Source of the DNA: Epiperipatus broadwayi
Lineage: Eukaryota; Onychophora; Udeonychophora; Euonychophora; Peripatidae
Assembly (NCBI GenBank): GCA_028023455.1
Contig: JAQFVV010006306.1
Location: 2,693,001 to 2,757,000 of the forward strand
DNA: 64,000 bases
Reading direction: 5' to 3'
Position numbers and translations under genes: made by a program. Shown here piece by piece: positions 34,341-45,676 of this stretch (position 1 is its first letter; every line of letters starts with the position of its first letter). The notes beneath the pieces are model-generated. The model did not search any database and was not told the origin of the DNA. It saw only the letters and a list, made by a program, of their open reading frames with translations.

Positions 34341-34984
34341 GATTATTTATCTTTTCGACATATAAGTGTTCAAGTGTATCAGTGTTATGAGATAGAATGG
34401 AGAGTGGTGGGTCATGTGAAAGTCTGTGCTCATATAAAAATTCATATTATGAAAAATAAATCGGTCTTCACAGGATATGTTCTTGGACTATATTCATCTT
34501 AGGTGATGTTCTTTTATATCATCACATTAATTTAGGAAATATATATTAAAATTATTTATTTGCTATTATAAAATTAGCCATGTGAGTGCTTTTTAAATGT
34601 CTACATGTGATTATGAAAAAATTTTTAATGTTGGTACAATACAGCAAATTTTGATATCCATCGGAATATAAGATAATCCCTTAAATTTTCATGAGTATCA
34701 GACTTGAACATTTTAACATGGATTAAAGTTTATTTTAGCAATGCTTTTTATTTAATCTTGAGGCAACACCTTTAAATGATAATATACAAGTGATATGAGA
34801 ATATTGCTTGATCTATTCTCACATCTGTAGAGAGGTGAAGAAGTCAATATAATAGGCTTCATTTTATTTTTAGATGTTATACACAAAAAAGTTTTTACTT
34901 AGCATGCATATGACATCTAATAGAAAGTTTAATTACTATTAGAATGATAACTACCACTTGGTTGTAAATCACATAGATTTTTTT

Positions 34985-35100
34985 ATTGTGTTTTGACTTT
35001 AGAGTTTCCTGTGCAGTCATTATTACATCTGATTGGCTGTCATATAAGCATTTTTAAGGCGCATCTGACAAAGGTTTTAGCCTTTCACATTATTATATAA
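34985..35100 (+). repeat. Dispersed repeat K, copy 1
   Basis: TTTCCTGTGCAGTCATTATT, then GATTGGCTGTCATATAA and GCATCTGACAAAGGTTTTAG recur at 35350-35455 with about 90% identity in the same orientation. Confidence 0.7.
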
Positions 35101-35189
35101 TCTGCTTGCACTTAATAAATAAATATATTTACATTTGTTTCTATCAATTCATTAGATTAAAAAAAAAATTACTTCATAGTAAATCGAAA

Positions 35190-35455
35190 GATTTCATGTT
35201 GTTTATGTATATATAATATTTAGTGAGTTAAATGTGAAGGTGTTAAAAGCTTCACACTCTTAGGTCAAAATGCTTGAGACTAGCTTATTTATATAGAAAT
35301 TTAAGTAGAGAAGAAGGTGGCAACAATCTTTTTCTCGTAAAATCTTTGCCTTGTGTTTTGACTTGAGAGTTTCCTGTGCAGTTATTATTACATCCGATTG
35401 GCTGTTATATAATCATTTTTAAGGTGCATCTGACAAAGGTTTCAACCTTTCACAT
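35190..35455 (+). repeat. Dispersed repeat K, copy 2 (longer)
   Basis: This includes the block shared with copy 1 and, upstream, GAGTTAAATGTGAA, AAATGCTTGAGACT and AAGTAGAGAAGA. The upstream part recurs inverted at 38815-39075. Confidence 0.7.
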
Positions 35456-36847
35456 TATCAATTTTTTTGTAAAAGTTTTTTAAATATATATATGAACTGT
35501 GAGCTACCCTGTATCTAACTATATGACTGCAATTATCTACTATCTAAAGAAAAAACCCAATAAATAGACAAACAAAAAACCATTAAAACTCACAAATTTT
35601 ATAATATTTGAATAATTTGTTTTCTTTAGTTGAGCACTGTAAACAATTACATATATTTATAACATTTCTTCAGTGTCTGTAGAAACACATATGTTTTATT
35701 CTGCCTTTATTAACCTATCCAAATTTGTGTATAATTCACATAAACAATTTACTAGGAGTAATGCTGAAAGTTTTACACAATTTTAAAATGTATTTATACA
35801 TTTTTAAAATGTATTTAAAGATAATACTGACTTACAAGAAGAAGAAAAAACCGGTGAAAGATGACAATATGTTAAAGATACTAGTTTATTATGTTTCTAT
35901 AAGGGAAGAAAGTTATTGGGGAAAAAAGAAAATCATCCAAAATATATATAATAGTGAGAAAGTCTATTCATTTTAATTTATATATGAGTTTTTGTGAATT
36001 ATTAATTCTAACTATAATAACTAGATGTAAGGAGCTACTTACTGATGTTAAAAAAAATTTCAAATGAAAAATATTTTTAACCAATGAAAATTAAACCTAA
36101 TCTTATTGAGCAGAACTGAAAGGAAGTAAATAAATCAACCTGTGCTGCAATTGTTTTTGTTTATAATATGAAAATGGAATAAGTTTATATAAAATCAATT
36201 TTTTTTTTTTAGTAATTTATTTTGTATACCTTTAATTTTTTTTTTTTTTATACATGTAGGTATCATTAATACTATGGTTTTATCGATTATTTTGCAAGTT
36301 TTTTAATTTGTCGATTAACTTCCCATAGTATGTGTTAAAACTGTCCTTTTTAAAAATATATATATACGTTTAATTTATTTTGTACGTGAAATTTTTGATA
36401 CTTTGAAATTATGGTTTAGAAAGACACATAAAAAGTATTAAATATTTCAGTAATCGTTATTCATTAATTCCTAAATATTTTTATAGCCTACGAACTAAAA
36501 TGACGCCTTTTAAAAGTTACTGGAAATTTACTTCGGCTTATTTTTATTTGTGGGTCATTTTTGTTTATTTGCAAAGTTAATATGTATCAAATTAATTTTG
36601 TTTATTGAATTCAGTGTCTAAAATGAAAAATGTAAAAATTGCGGAAAATAACAAATAAATCGTTTCATTTCCACAATATATAACCAAGAAAAAAAAATCT
36701 GAAAATGCAATATTTATACTAATGTGGTTTATTTAAATATATATGGAAAAGGTTAAAGAAAATATTTGAAAATAATTTCAATGATAGCACATTTCAAATG
36801 TATGTGTGTTCAATAAGGGATAAGTCTAAAATGTTTCAATATACAAA
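35456..36847. other. No recognisable feature (about 1.4 kb)
   Basis: AT-rich. The 83-codon frame at 35725-35976 is Lys/Ile/Tyr-rich and unrecognised. Confidence 0.4.
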
Positions 36848-36912
36848 AAGCAGCTGGCCCTGGTTAGCTTCCAGGTCAAAGCATTTGACATATGAGAAAA
36901 AAAAAATACACA
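36848..36912 (+). repeat. tRNA-derived SINE 3' part
   Basis: AAGCAGCTGGCCC, TTAGCTTCCAGGTCAA, then CATTTGACATATGAGAAAAA: the T-arm and tail of the SINE type at 27041, lacking the A-box half. Confidence 0.62.
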
Positions 36913-37150
36913 ATATGCTATTGTCTATCTGATGAGAATCTTAGGATTAGGGTAACATTCTCATATGGAAATGTATAAAGAACTTGGTTTCTATTACTAT
37001 TAAGCATCACATGATCACCATCTCTTATACTAGCACAATTGTTTACAAACAGGCAAAACTCTCCATACAATAATGCCACCCTGTGCCAACCAGGGTAATC
37101 AATGGATACCAGAAAGGCGTGTGCATAAAATCCCTATCTAATGCTTACTC

Positions 37151-37209
37151 ATCGAATATCCCCAGACTAGTTTCTGGCTTGTGGCCTTCGTCAGTGAGGA
37201 GCTTTGGAG
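37151..37209 (-). ncRNA. Hammerhead ribozyme, family D, left arm
   Basis: TCCTCA, CTGACGA, stem II GGC/GCC with loop CACAA, GAAAC, TAGTC, TGGGGA. The outer stem I pairing is weakened by changes in GCTCC and ATTCGAT. Confidence 0.66.
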
Positions 37210-37378
37210 CTGAGAGCACTGCACCTTCAGACCTATATGGCTATATAAGCTATTGAGCTTAGATTGAAAATATTTTTGGGTTTTCAATTTCATTCTTATA
37301 GTTTTATAGTTAAGTAGAGATAAAAGGTGGTTGCTGGAGGGTTGCATTAGATCCTAAAATCTAGGTGCAGTGCTCTCA

Positions 37379-37438
37379 GATCCAAGGCTCTTCACTGACG
37401 AAGGCCACAAGCCAGAAACTAGTCTGGGGATATTGGAT
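37379..37438 (+). ncRNA. Hammerhead ribozyme, family D, right arm
   Basis: Stem I is in two parts: GATCC with GGAT, and TCTTCA with TGGGGA using G-U pairs, separated by an internal loop. CTGACGA is at 37395-37401, stem II GGC/GCC with loop CACAA at 37402-37414, and GAAAC at 37415-37419. ACTAGT (37418-37423) is a palindromic stem III and GTC is the cleavage triplet, with C at 37424. The internal loop in stem I plus a stem II loop is how natural fast hammerheads are arranged. An A-A mismatch at 10.1-11.1 is the main defect. Confidence 0.72.
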
Positions 37439-38151
37439 GAGTAGGCATTAGATAGGAATTTAAACACAAGCCATTTGGCATCCATTGATTACTCTGGTTG
37501 GCATAGGGTGGCACTACTGTATGGAGAGTTTTGCCTGTTTAATTCTATTACTATACAAACTATTATTGTGTAATGATATTTTATGCTGAAGTATTGATGA
37601 TTATCTTTTGGTTATTCTAAATTGTTTCATCTTTGAGGTATATTAATTTAGAACCAATGTCTCTTTATCTCAGAATCTGAGTCATGGTAAGCAGAAGATT
37701 ATAGTAATTTTCAAAGTATTTGACATGAGGATATTAAAGTTTTTCTTAAAGAAAATATGAATTTAATAATAACAAGAAACAATAATCAATAATTTTAAAT
37801 CAAAAAGTATTTTCAAATTATCCAGTAGCCTTAATATTTAAAAGTTGGTTATTACTGAAGAATAAAAATAGTATGATTTATATATTTTTTAAATATTGGG
37901 ATAATGTTATTGTAAATATGCCTGAATCTTTGAAGCATAAGAATGCATAATTAAACTTTCCTACATTCTCATCATATTGTAATAATGGCTTGATTTATAA
38001 TCCCTAAAACTATCTAGAGCAATTACAAATGCATATTTTAATTACTTTAAATATTAATAGACAAATTTTGATAATAAAACAAAAATAAGAAATTTGTTTT
38101 AAAGTAATTGAATCTTCTAATTTAACACATAATAAATAAATAATTAATTAG

Positions 38152-38318
38152 TTAGGATGGCAAGTTATTAAACCACTTAACATCACATAATCACCATTCT
38201 TTACGCTTACAAAAGCTGATAATACAGAGGAGTATTTTATGCACAAACCTTTCTGCATCAATTGATTATTCTGGCTTGCACTGAGTGGCGCTACTTGCCT
38301 TTGTGTTAAGATGGCAAG
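38152..38318. mobile_element. Short family D inverted remnant with 13-bp target duplication
   Basis: The outer D terminus in minus sense (38165-38215) is fused to the plus-sense end (GTATTTTATGCACAAACC to GTGGCGCTACTTGCCT). The ribozyme region is missing. Flanks TTAGGATGGCAAG (38152-38164) and TTAAGATGGCAAG (38306-38318) match at 12 of 13 bases, so this short form inserted as is or lost its centre later. Confidence 0.8.
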
Positions 38319-38377
38319 CTTTACAATTAATTATTTCCCAAAAAATTATAAATGTAGACTCAAAATCTCATCCTTTT

Positions 38378-38700
38378 ACATGTGATAATATGTCGGACTA
38401 TTTTCCATCATCTATCCTTAAATGTTGAATGTCTAGAAAATTTTAAACTTTGTTTAAATTTTTCCAAATATAAACCACTGCAATACAGGTTAGTAGATTA
38501 CACAACATTTTGAATGGATGATGATACTTTAGATGTGATAATATGTCAAATTATTTCCATCAACTATCATTAAATGTTGAATAGCTAGAAAATTACCATT
38601 TGAAACATTATGTAAGCTACTAACCCATGTTGTGTATTTGTGTATTATTACTAATAGTTGTTTGTACCTGGAAAAGTTTAAATAAAATTTTCCTTCAGAA
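38378..38700. repeat. Family E-related sequence
   Basis: GTGATAATATGTCGGACTAT and TTAAATGTTGAAT blocks, the family E terminus, occur twice (about 38385-38425 and 38530-38580) in the same orientation. No intact tRNA or ribozyme core remains. Confidence 0.6.
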
Positions 38701-38814
38701 GATTAAGTTAAATATAGAAATTGCATAATTAATTTTACATGAATGTTTCCACATACGTTAAGTATATGAAATTAAATTGAAACACTGCAAACCTCTCGTG
38801 CTTATTGTAATTAT

Positions 38815-39075
38815 AATACTTTTCTGACAGCCAATCAGATGTTATGATGGCTGACTGAATAGTGATCAAACCGTAAACATATGACAAAGAATTTTACAAG
38901 CAAAGGGCAATCCACACTCTTCTCTACTTGTCTTTCTATATACTTCTCTAATTGTCTTTCTATATATCTAAGCCAGTCTGAAGCATTTAGGTTTGAAAGC
39001 ATGAAGCTTTACATATGTTCACATTTAACTCACTGAGTCTAAATTACAAGCATACAGCGCAAAATCCTACGATTT
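38815..39075 (-). repeat. Dispersed repeat K, inverted copy
   Basis: Reverse-complement match to 35190-35400, with the segment TCTTCTCTACTTGTCTTTC locally duplicated (38929-38960). Confidence 0.65.
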
Positions 39076-39577
39076 ACTACACAGTAGTTTTTAGATGTTA
39101 TAAATTGCAGTAACGTATGTAAATATATGAACAAACTGTAATGATTTGAATAAAGAATCATCCGGAAGTCTGTCTTTTCAGCAGAGAATATTAGGAAGCA
39201 ACTTCATGGAAGAATCAATCATCCTTGTAGTACAGATGCTTGGCAGATATTTGAAGTTGTGTTGGTTCTGTTTCTTGTAGGCTCTTCTTCAACTATGTCT
39301 GACTTATTATCCATTGTTATAATTTTAGTGGAATCCAAGTTTCAGTTCATTATCCTTTACTGATTAACAAAAAACCCTTACCTTTTTCTGTTCACTAATT
39401 GTACCTATTGCAACTGTTCCTGTACGCAAATTATTTCGGGGTGTTTTTTAATAATGAAAATAGATTTTGTTTTGTGCATACATTCACACAAACGAGAAAA
39501 ATAAATGTATCATAAATCAACTTAATAACAAAACCAAACATGGTAGGGTATTTTAAGAATAGCCCATTAATTTCAAT

Positions 39578-40597
39578 ATATAAAACAAGTCACATACTAA
39601 GCTTCACTTTTTGCGTAAAGCGCAATTTAAAACTTACCACTTGAAGGTGAAGTAAAAACAAGGATCTTATTTCAATTATATGAACTATTATAAATTACAA
39701 CAATGCTTCAACGTTTTCACTATATTCTTTTAGTCATTTTCAAGGAATAATTAAGAAATACATAAATAAAACAATATAAATATTCCACAATAATCCAATA
39801 CATATACCAAATGCAAATTACTTTTACCTTAAATCTCTTGTCACAAACAATCTTAAAATTTCTATTCCGTTTCTTTTTACTAAAAGTATTTAAGAAACGA
39901 ATGTAATAGAAATTTAAGATTGTTTGTGAGAAGAGATTTAAACTAAAAGTAATTTGTATTTGTTAAATGTACTTGATTATTGTGGAATATTTGTATTTAT
40001 ATTTATTATTTTATTTATCAATAAAATATAATATAAATCTTTATTATATTATAACAACAACTTATAAATACATCACATAATAATTATATATATACAAATT
40101 ATATAAAATATAATATAAATACATGTATGAACATTTACAAAAAGTCAATTGATTTAACGAATGATTGGGTAATGGATAAAGAATGGAAAGTAATATAAAG
40201 GGAGATATATAAATAAATTGATAGAAATAATGAGTTATAGGAAATGTCGATAGATGTCGCTATGTACGTAATATACATGTTGGTATTAGTAAGGGATATT
40301 GAAAAGGGTAAAAAATTTAGTATTACCAAAAAAGGCTTTTATATATATAATTATTTATAAGTTGTTGTTATAATATAATAAAGATTTATATTATATTTTA
40401 TTGATTATAAGATAAACAACATAAAGGAGTTTATTCCTTAGAATTAAGTATTTTATTTATGTATTTTTTAGTTGTTCCTTGAGAAAGATTATAAAAGAAT
40501 ATGGTCGAAACGTTGTAGTATTATTGTAATTTATAATAGTTCATATAATAAATCAAGATTTTTAAAAGAAGTTGCATGTGACTCGTTTTATATATCA
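39578..40597. mobile_element. 1-kb complex foldback with nested stems
   Basis: Three nested inverted pairs. Outer: 39578-39770 with 40440-40597, with ends ATATAAAACAAGTCACAT and ATGTGACTCGTTTTATAT. Inner left: 39757-39880 with 39888-40012. Inner right: 40020-40075 with 40345-40405. The plus strand at 40490-40518 reads CCTTGAGAAAGATT, a loop, then GGTCGAAACGTTG, a shape like stem II plus GAAAC of a hammerhead; the left arm has the decayed complement. No protein and no clear target duplication. Confidence 0.8.
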
Positions 40598-40644
40598 TAA
40601 ATTATTAAATATTTTTATCATTTTATGTTTTTAAACTATACTGA

Positions 40645-40747
40645 CTGCAAAATGAAGATAAAAGAAGCATATTTTATCAACGACAATGATGCAATTAATA
40701 GATGAGACACATGCTTCGCTATCTCCAGAAAATGGACAAGCTGATTA
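40645..40747 (+). pseudogene. Penelope-like C-terminal fragment, copy 3
   Basis: The frame KEAYFINDNDAINR, a stop, then DTCFAISRKW matches the last 35 codons of copies 1 and 2. No nuclease active-site residues remain. Confidence 0.75.
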
Positions 40748-40808
40748 ATTTACATATACATTTGCATATATTAACATTTAATTATATCACAACAACTATT
40801 ACTATTTT

Positions 40809-40849
40809 GGCTATGATTATGAGGGATAATACCTCGAAAGTGCTTAGCC
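40809..40849 (+). ncRNA. Hammerhead-shaped motif downstream of Penelope copy 3
   Basis: GGCT, ATGATTAT, stem II GAGG/CCTC, GAA, stem III AGTGCT (paired with one G-U), T, AGCC. Stem I GGCT/AGCC differs from AGCT/AGCT and GGCC/GGTC of the other copies yet stays paired. Confidence 0.55.
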
Positions 40850-40930
40850 TGGATTAACTCATTTTGATTGTTTGCTATTAACAGCTTCTTCAACCAGGGT
40901 TTTAAAGTGCTTATATATACTATACCTTCA
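40850..40930 (+). repeat. Penelope 3' non-coding region
   Basis: GGATTAACTC, CAGCTTCTTCA and TTTTAAAGTGCTTATATATAC blocks match copy 2. Confidence 0.65.
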
Positions 40931-41074
40931 TATATCTATGTTTAATGTTGAAGAATGGTATTGGGTTTTTTTAATCAGTTAGACCCAGTTTGAAGTTTAG
41001 TACATTATGAGTATAATCAGCTAAGATAATAACATGATAGTGTGAGTTCTTACAGCATATAAGTTTATGGTAAT

Positions 41075-41245
41075 ATCCTAGTGCATATCGCTAGCTGAAA
41101 ATTCAAATACAAATGTTCAAATCATTCTCTGAAACATTATGTTGTTCAGCAATGCCCTCTGTGAATAAATATAAAGTCTGTTTTAATTTTTCATTGCTGA
41201 AAAAACAATGTTTGGGAGTTGATTTGAATGTTAGGTTTAAGGTAA
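41075..41245. repeat. Small palindromic repeat I, copy 1
   Basis: TGTTCAAATCA with CAGCAATG, and inverted CATTGCTGAA with TTGATTTGAAT, flank a short centre. A related copy in opposite orientation lies at 48005-48170 (also containing AGTGCATAT and GCTAG). Confidence 0.6.
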
Positions 41246-41799
41246 GGCAAATCGTCACCCTCTTCAGATATTTTGGAGATAAAAATAATCATCTATGTCT
41301 TGCATGAAGTATTTAAGATTTCGTGATTTGATTAGTAACAACATAAATTCTTATTGTAAGAAGTAGCAATGTTTACTCTTTGAAATTAAAGTGCACTGCA
41401 TAGAAGTAATATCTATTGGTATTTTAATAAAGATAACTTTTTGATTTTTAGCATATTTTATGAGGGTGGCAGTTTGTTTTCATTGAAACATATATAGTAT
41501 AAAAGCTTAGAATGTTTCTTTGTTATTATAGTAACAAACTGATTATATTCAAAATATCTGAAATATTACAATTTAATCTACATAGAGCTTTAAGTTTGTT
41601 TCCATTTTTTTTATTACAGTTAATAACAGTGTATTTTCTAGTATTGTATATAACTATATATATATTTAATAAAAGATTAATAAAATAGCCTTAAATTGTT
41701 TTCATTTTGTGTAAAGTGTTTAATTTTACAATATTTTTTTTAAACAGTGTAAATTTTAACAAACTTTTTCATACCTTGATAATAAAATATACCACATTA
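41246..41799. other. No recognisable feature
   Basis: AT-rich spacer. Confidence 0.4.
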
Positions 41800-41868
41800 T
41801 ATTTTTTTTTTTTATATCACATGTCAAAGTGTTGACCGGGAAGCGAACCCGGCCAGAAATCACTAGGA
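41800..41868 (-). repeat. tRNA-derived SINE 3' part
   Basis: The minus strand reads GGCCGGGTTCGCTTCCCGG, a strong T-arm/B-box hairpin, then TCAACACTTTGACATGTGAT and an A-run. Same tail type as 36848 and 27041. Confidence 0.68.
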
Positions 41869-43178
41869 GGAATATAGAAAACAAATGTTTTAATCATTAA
41901 CACTTATAATGCAGACAGATTTTCATAGCCAGAACTTAAATTTGGATTATTTATTTTATGAGATGGTATCTTCAGTCTACTTTCAAAATGTACTAAATCT
42001 TTAATTTGGCATAACAGAGTTTTGAATATGTTTCTATTTTTTATCATTATTAATCTCATTGTGTTTATTAGAATACTATGTATGTATATAGTATTGTATG
42101 TTTCTATTTTTTTTTTTAAAAAAAGGGAGTAAAAAACCTTAATATTGTAATAATGATTACAAAATTGATTCTGATGTCACAAGCAATTACCGTAAGTGAA
42201 TATTGGTCACTATTTTTTTTTTTTTTTAGTGAAATTCACATTGTAAAACTAATTGAACAATTTAAAATCAGAACTTAATCCAAAATATATTGTAATATAT
42301 TTTAAGATTACTGTAATGTAAAAGTTATTTTACATGACTGATTGAATGCACACACACACACCAAAATACAGTGCACTTATGTGGTTAGGTGGTGTGTCTG
42401 AGTAGTTAAATAACTCAATTTCATTAATGTCTGTTGTAAGAAAATATTACAGTTATAGAGGACATTATTTTTTTCTTTTTTTAAAAAAAGAATGGTCATT
42501 TTAAAAATAGGTTTATTATTTTAATTTTTCTCTCCTTCCTTAAACATTAAAAGAAGATGAATGTGGAGCAAAAGATTTATATTTCCTAGATGTTAGTAAG
42601 AAGAGGGTTATTATTATTATTTTGCCTTTAGAATACATTCCTCTACTAATAGTGTCATTTTCTGGTTGGACCTATGACAATTTCCTGACAGGAATTGGAC
42701 TGAATCTTCCTTATTAATCTAGGAGACGAGTGACCAGCCTGTTTCATTTCTCTTAAAATGTGTGAAGAAGGAAAGGAACCATTACTAGCACATTTAATCA
42801 TTAAGGACATAATCAGGACATTACGGTAAATTGATCTTCAAAGCTGAAGGCAGTGTTCACTTTAATAATAGCACAGATCTGATATGTAGAAGAAAAGATA
42901 TGAATAAAAGAACAGAATTGAAGAGTTTGTTATAATTTAATTTTAAGGAATTTTTCTTACATCTTTTTACTGATACAATTGTTGATTGATCTTTTTTTCT
43001 TATTAAATAATTGCTATTAATATGATTGGCAGATATTATTTTAGGGTAAAGAATTTATAGTTAAACACTATCTGATAATATATATATATATTGTGCATTA
43101 TTTTGTCATTTATATTAATTATTGATTTTAAAGAATTTAACTGTAAATATTATTATGATATTTGTTTTGCTTGTGCAT
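41869..43178. other. No recognisable feature (about 1.3 kb)
   Basis: AT-rich; no supported gene or repeat. Confidence 0.4.
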
Positions 43179-43240
43179 GAGTTTTCCTGTCTACCTAGCT
43201 TTGCAGCCCATATTTTTGATAAATATACAGTTTAGGGGCA
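43179..43240 (+). repeat. Small dispersed repeat, copy 3 of 3
   Basis: GAGTTTTCCTGT, then CCCATATTTTTGATAAAT and TACAGTTTAGGGGC, as at 27195. Confidence 0.55.
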
Positions 43241-43428
43241 TAAAAAATGGCCGATAGGAAACATTGTATTTAAATACCATTATTACTTATTTAAATTATA
43301 TATCATAAGCTTTGATCAGTGCATTATTCACCTTTAACTCAATTCAATCACAACCATTTATTGACCCAGAAGTCGGACCAACTTCACATACTGTAATAGA
43401 TACATTAGGAACATAATTTTTTATTTGC

Positions 43429-44331
<903 letters not shown>

Positions 44332-44375
44332 ATATATATACACATTGGACAAATGATAAAGATATGTGTATGAAA

Positions 44376-44440
44376 TTGTGATCTGGGCCAACTGGTGAGT
44401 GCTGGTTCAGCATGAAATGGGCATCTTGCATATTTTTTTT
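44376..44440 (+). repeat. Degenerate family A hammerhead region next to the microsatellite
   Basis: GGCCAACTGGTGA, GTGC/GCAT around TGGTTCA, GAAATGGGCATC, then TTGC. The core has G for A in CTGATGA. Stem III is ATG/CAT where other copies have ATACGTAT, so pairing is kept. Confidence 0.55.
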
Positions 44441-45317
44441 TCCATGTCTTGAATCTTAAGTTTTAGTAATGTGTGAGGGATCAGTAAATTAAAGTCTCTT
44501 TAAATATATATGAAATATCTAAAAATAATGTAAACAAAGAGAGTAAATCACCACCACCCCACCAGGCTTTGAATTAAAAGCACTAAGCATGGAACAAGTG
44601 ATCAAGAAAATGTCTATATGAAGTTAAATTGTAGCATGTGTTGTATAGCTTATTTGAAAAAGTGTATGTTCTTAATGTATCTATAGTCTGGAAGATTGGT
44701 CTTACTTCTGGACTGATGATTAGTTATGATAGGATTCAGCTAAAAGTGAATGATGCACTGATAAAATAAAAAAAACATACAATGCATAATATTACCATGC
44801 AATGATTATGCACCCTTCCACAAGATATTTTAAAAAAATGTGGCCAGAAAGACTTGTCCTTACCTGGCCTAAGAGTGTACACGTGAATATTGTTCTGCTA
44901 AAAACAAATGACTTAAATTATATTAACAGCATGGAAAATAATTCTATATGTGACCCATATACTAAACTTTAGTTTCTGAATTTTGAGAGAGAAATTAGAT
45001 TCGGGTTTTTTTTTTCAATGGACGTCTAGTTTCAAAACAAATCAGATTAGTAGTTGGGAAATAGATACATTTTCAAATCCTACTTTTTTAAAACTAATAT
45101 ACAACCAATAAAATTCATTTAAATGCTTATTTTAATTGTAATCACTTCAATATTAAATGGGAAAATATATACCATTTTTTATATTCAAGTTTAAGCATTT
45201 AATAATTTTAATTGTGCCCCAGCAACCAATGGTAATTTCGTCAATGATTTATTACTAATTGCAAAAGATATCACTTAAAAGTTCATGATTTCTTATTTTA
45301 CTTAATAACTGAAATAC

Positions 45318-45676
45318 AGGCTTATTATATACCTGTATTATTATATGTAATATATAAGGTATATGGGCATAGACTTTCACACGACCCACCACTCTCCACA
45401 CTATCTCATAACACTGATACACTCGAACACACATATATTGAAAAGATAAATAATCACCAATATACGTATTTCATGCTAAACCAGCAATCATCAGTTGGTC
45501 CAGATTATTATCTCTACACATATATCCAATAAGTACTCAGATATATATTAAGATAGCCAATCTTCATACTTTAATGGACAGGCTTCAATCCGTTCCACAC
45601 TCCAACTCTTCAACTATCCATCCAATTGAAATCTGATGATGGAACGCTCAAAGGCCGCCACCTTGAGGGTGAGATT
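45318..45676 (-). mobile_element. Family A unit, single arm
   Basis: A near-complete unit in minus sense: unit end AGGCTTATTATATACCTG, then CACTCTCCACACTATC, the hammerhead (45456-45499) and GAAATCTGATGATGG. It ends at the GAGGGTGAGATTATT segment. A possible 8-bp flank TTACTTAA is too short to rely on. Confidence 0.8.
45456..45499 (-). ncRNA. Hammerhead ribozyme-like motif, A-I
   Basis: ACCAA, CTGATGA, TTGC/GCAT, GAAAT, ATACGTAT, A, TTGGT on the minus strand: consensus A-I with all stems present apart from the U-U at the base of stem II. Confidence 0.68.

Larger units (their letters stand above)
34084..34449. mobile_element. Family A inverted dimer, back-to-back hammerheads, 17-bp target duplication
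   Basis: The shortest family A palindrome: arms of about 145 bp meet at 34294, so the two ribozymes (34248-34291 minus, 34297-34340 plus) are only 5 bp apart and opposed. Flanks TATAAAAATCCATATTA (34084-34100) and TATAAAAATTCATATTA (34433-34449) match at 16 of 17 bases. The left arm is longer outward, including the unit end AGGCTTATTATATACCTG. Confidence 0.88.
36989..37554. mobile_element. Family D inverted dimer with 12-bp target duplication
   Basis: Left arm (minus sense) and right arm (plus sense) mirror each other around about 37262, where AGCTATTGAGCT forms the turn region. Perfect TTCTATTACTAT occurs at 36989-37000 and 37543-37554. Both arms have a hammerhead (37151-37209 minus; 37379-37438 plus). 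The left arm has an extra outer segment (CACATGATCACC context). Confidence 0.9.
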
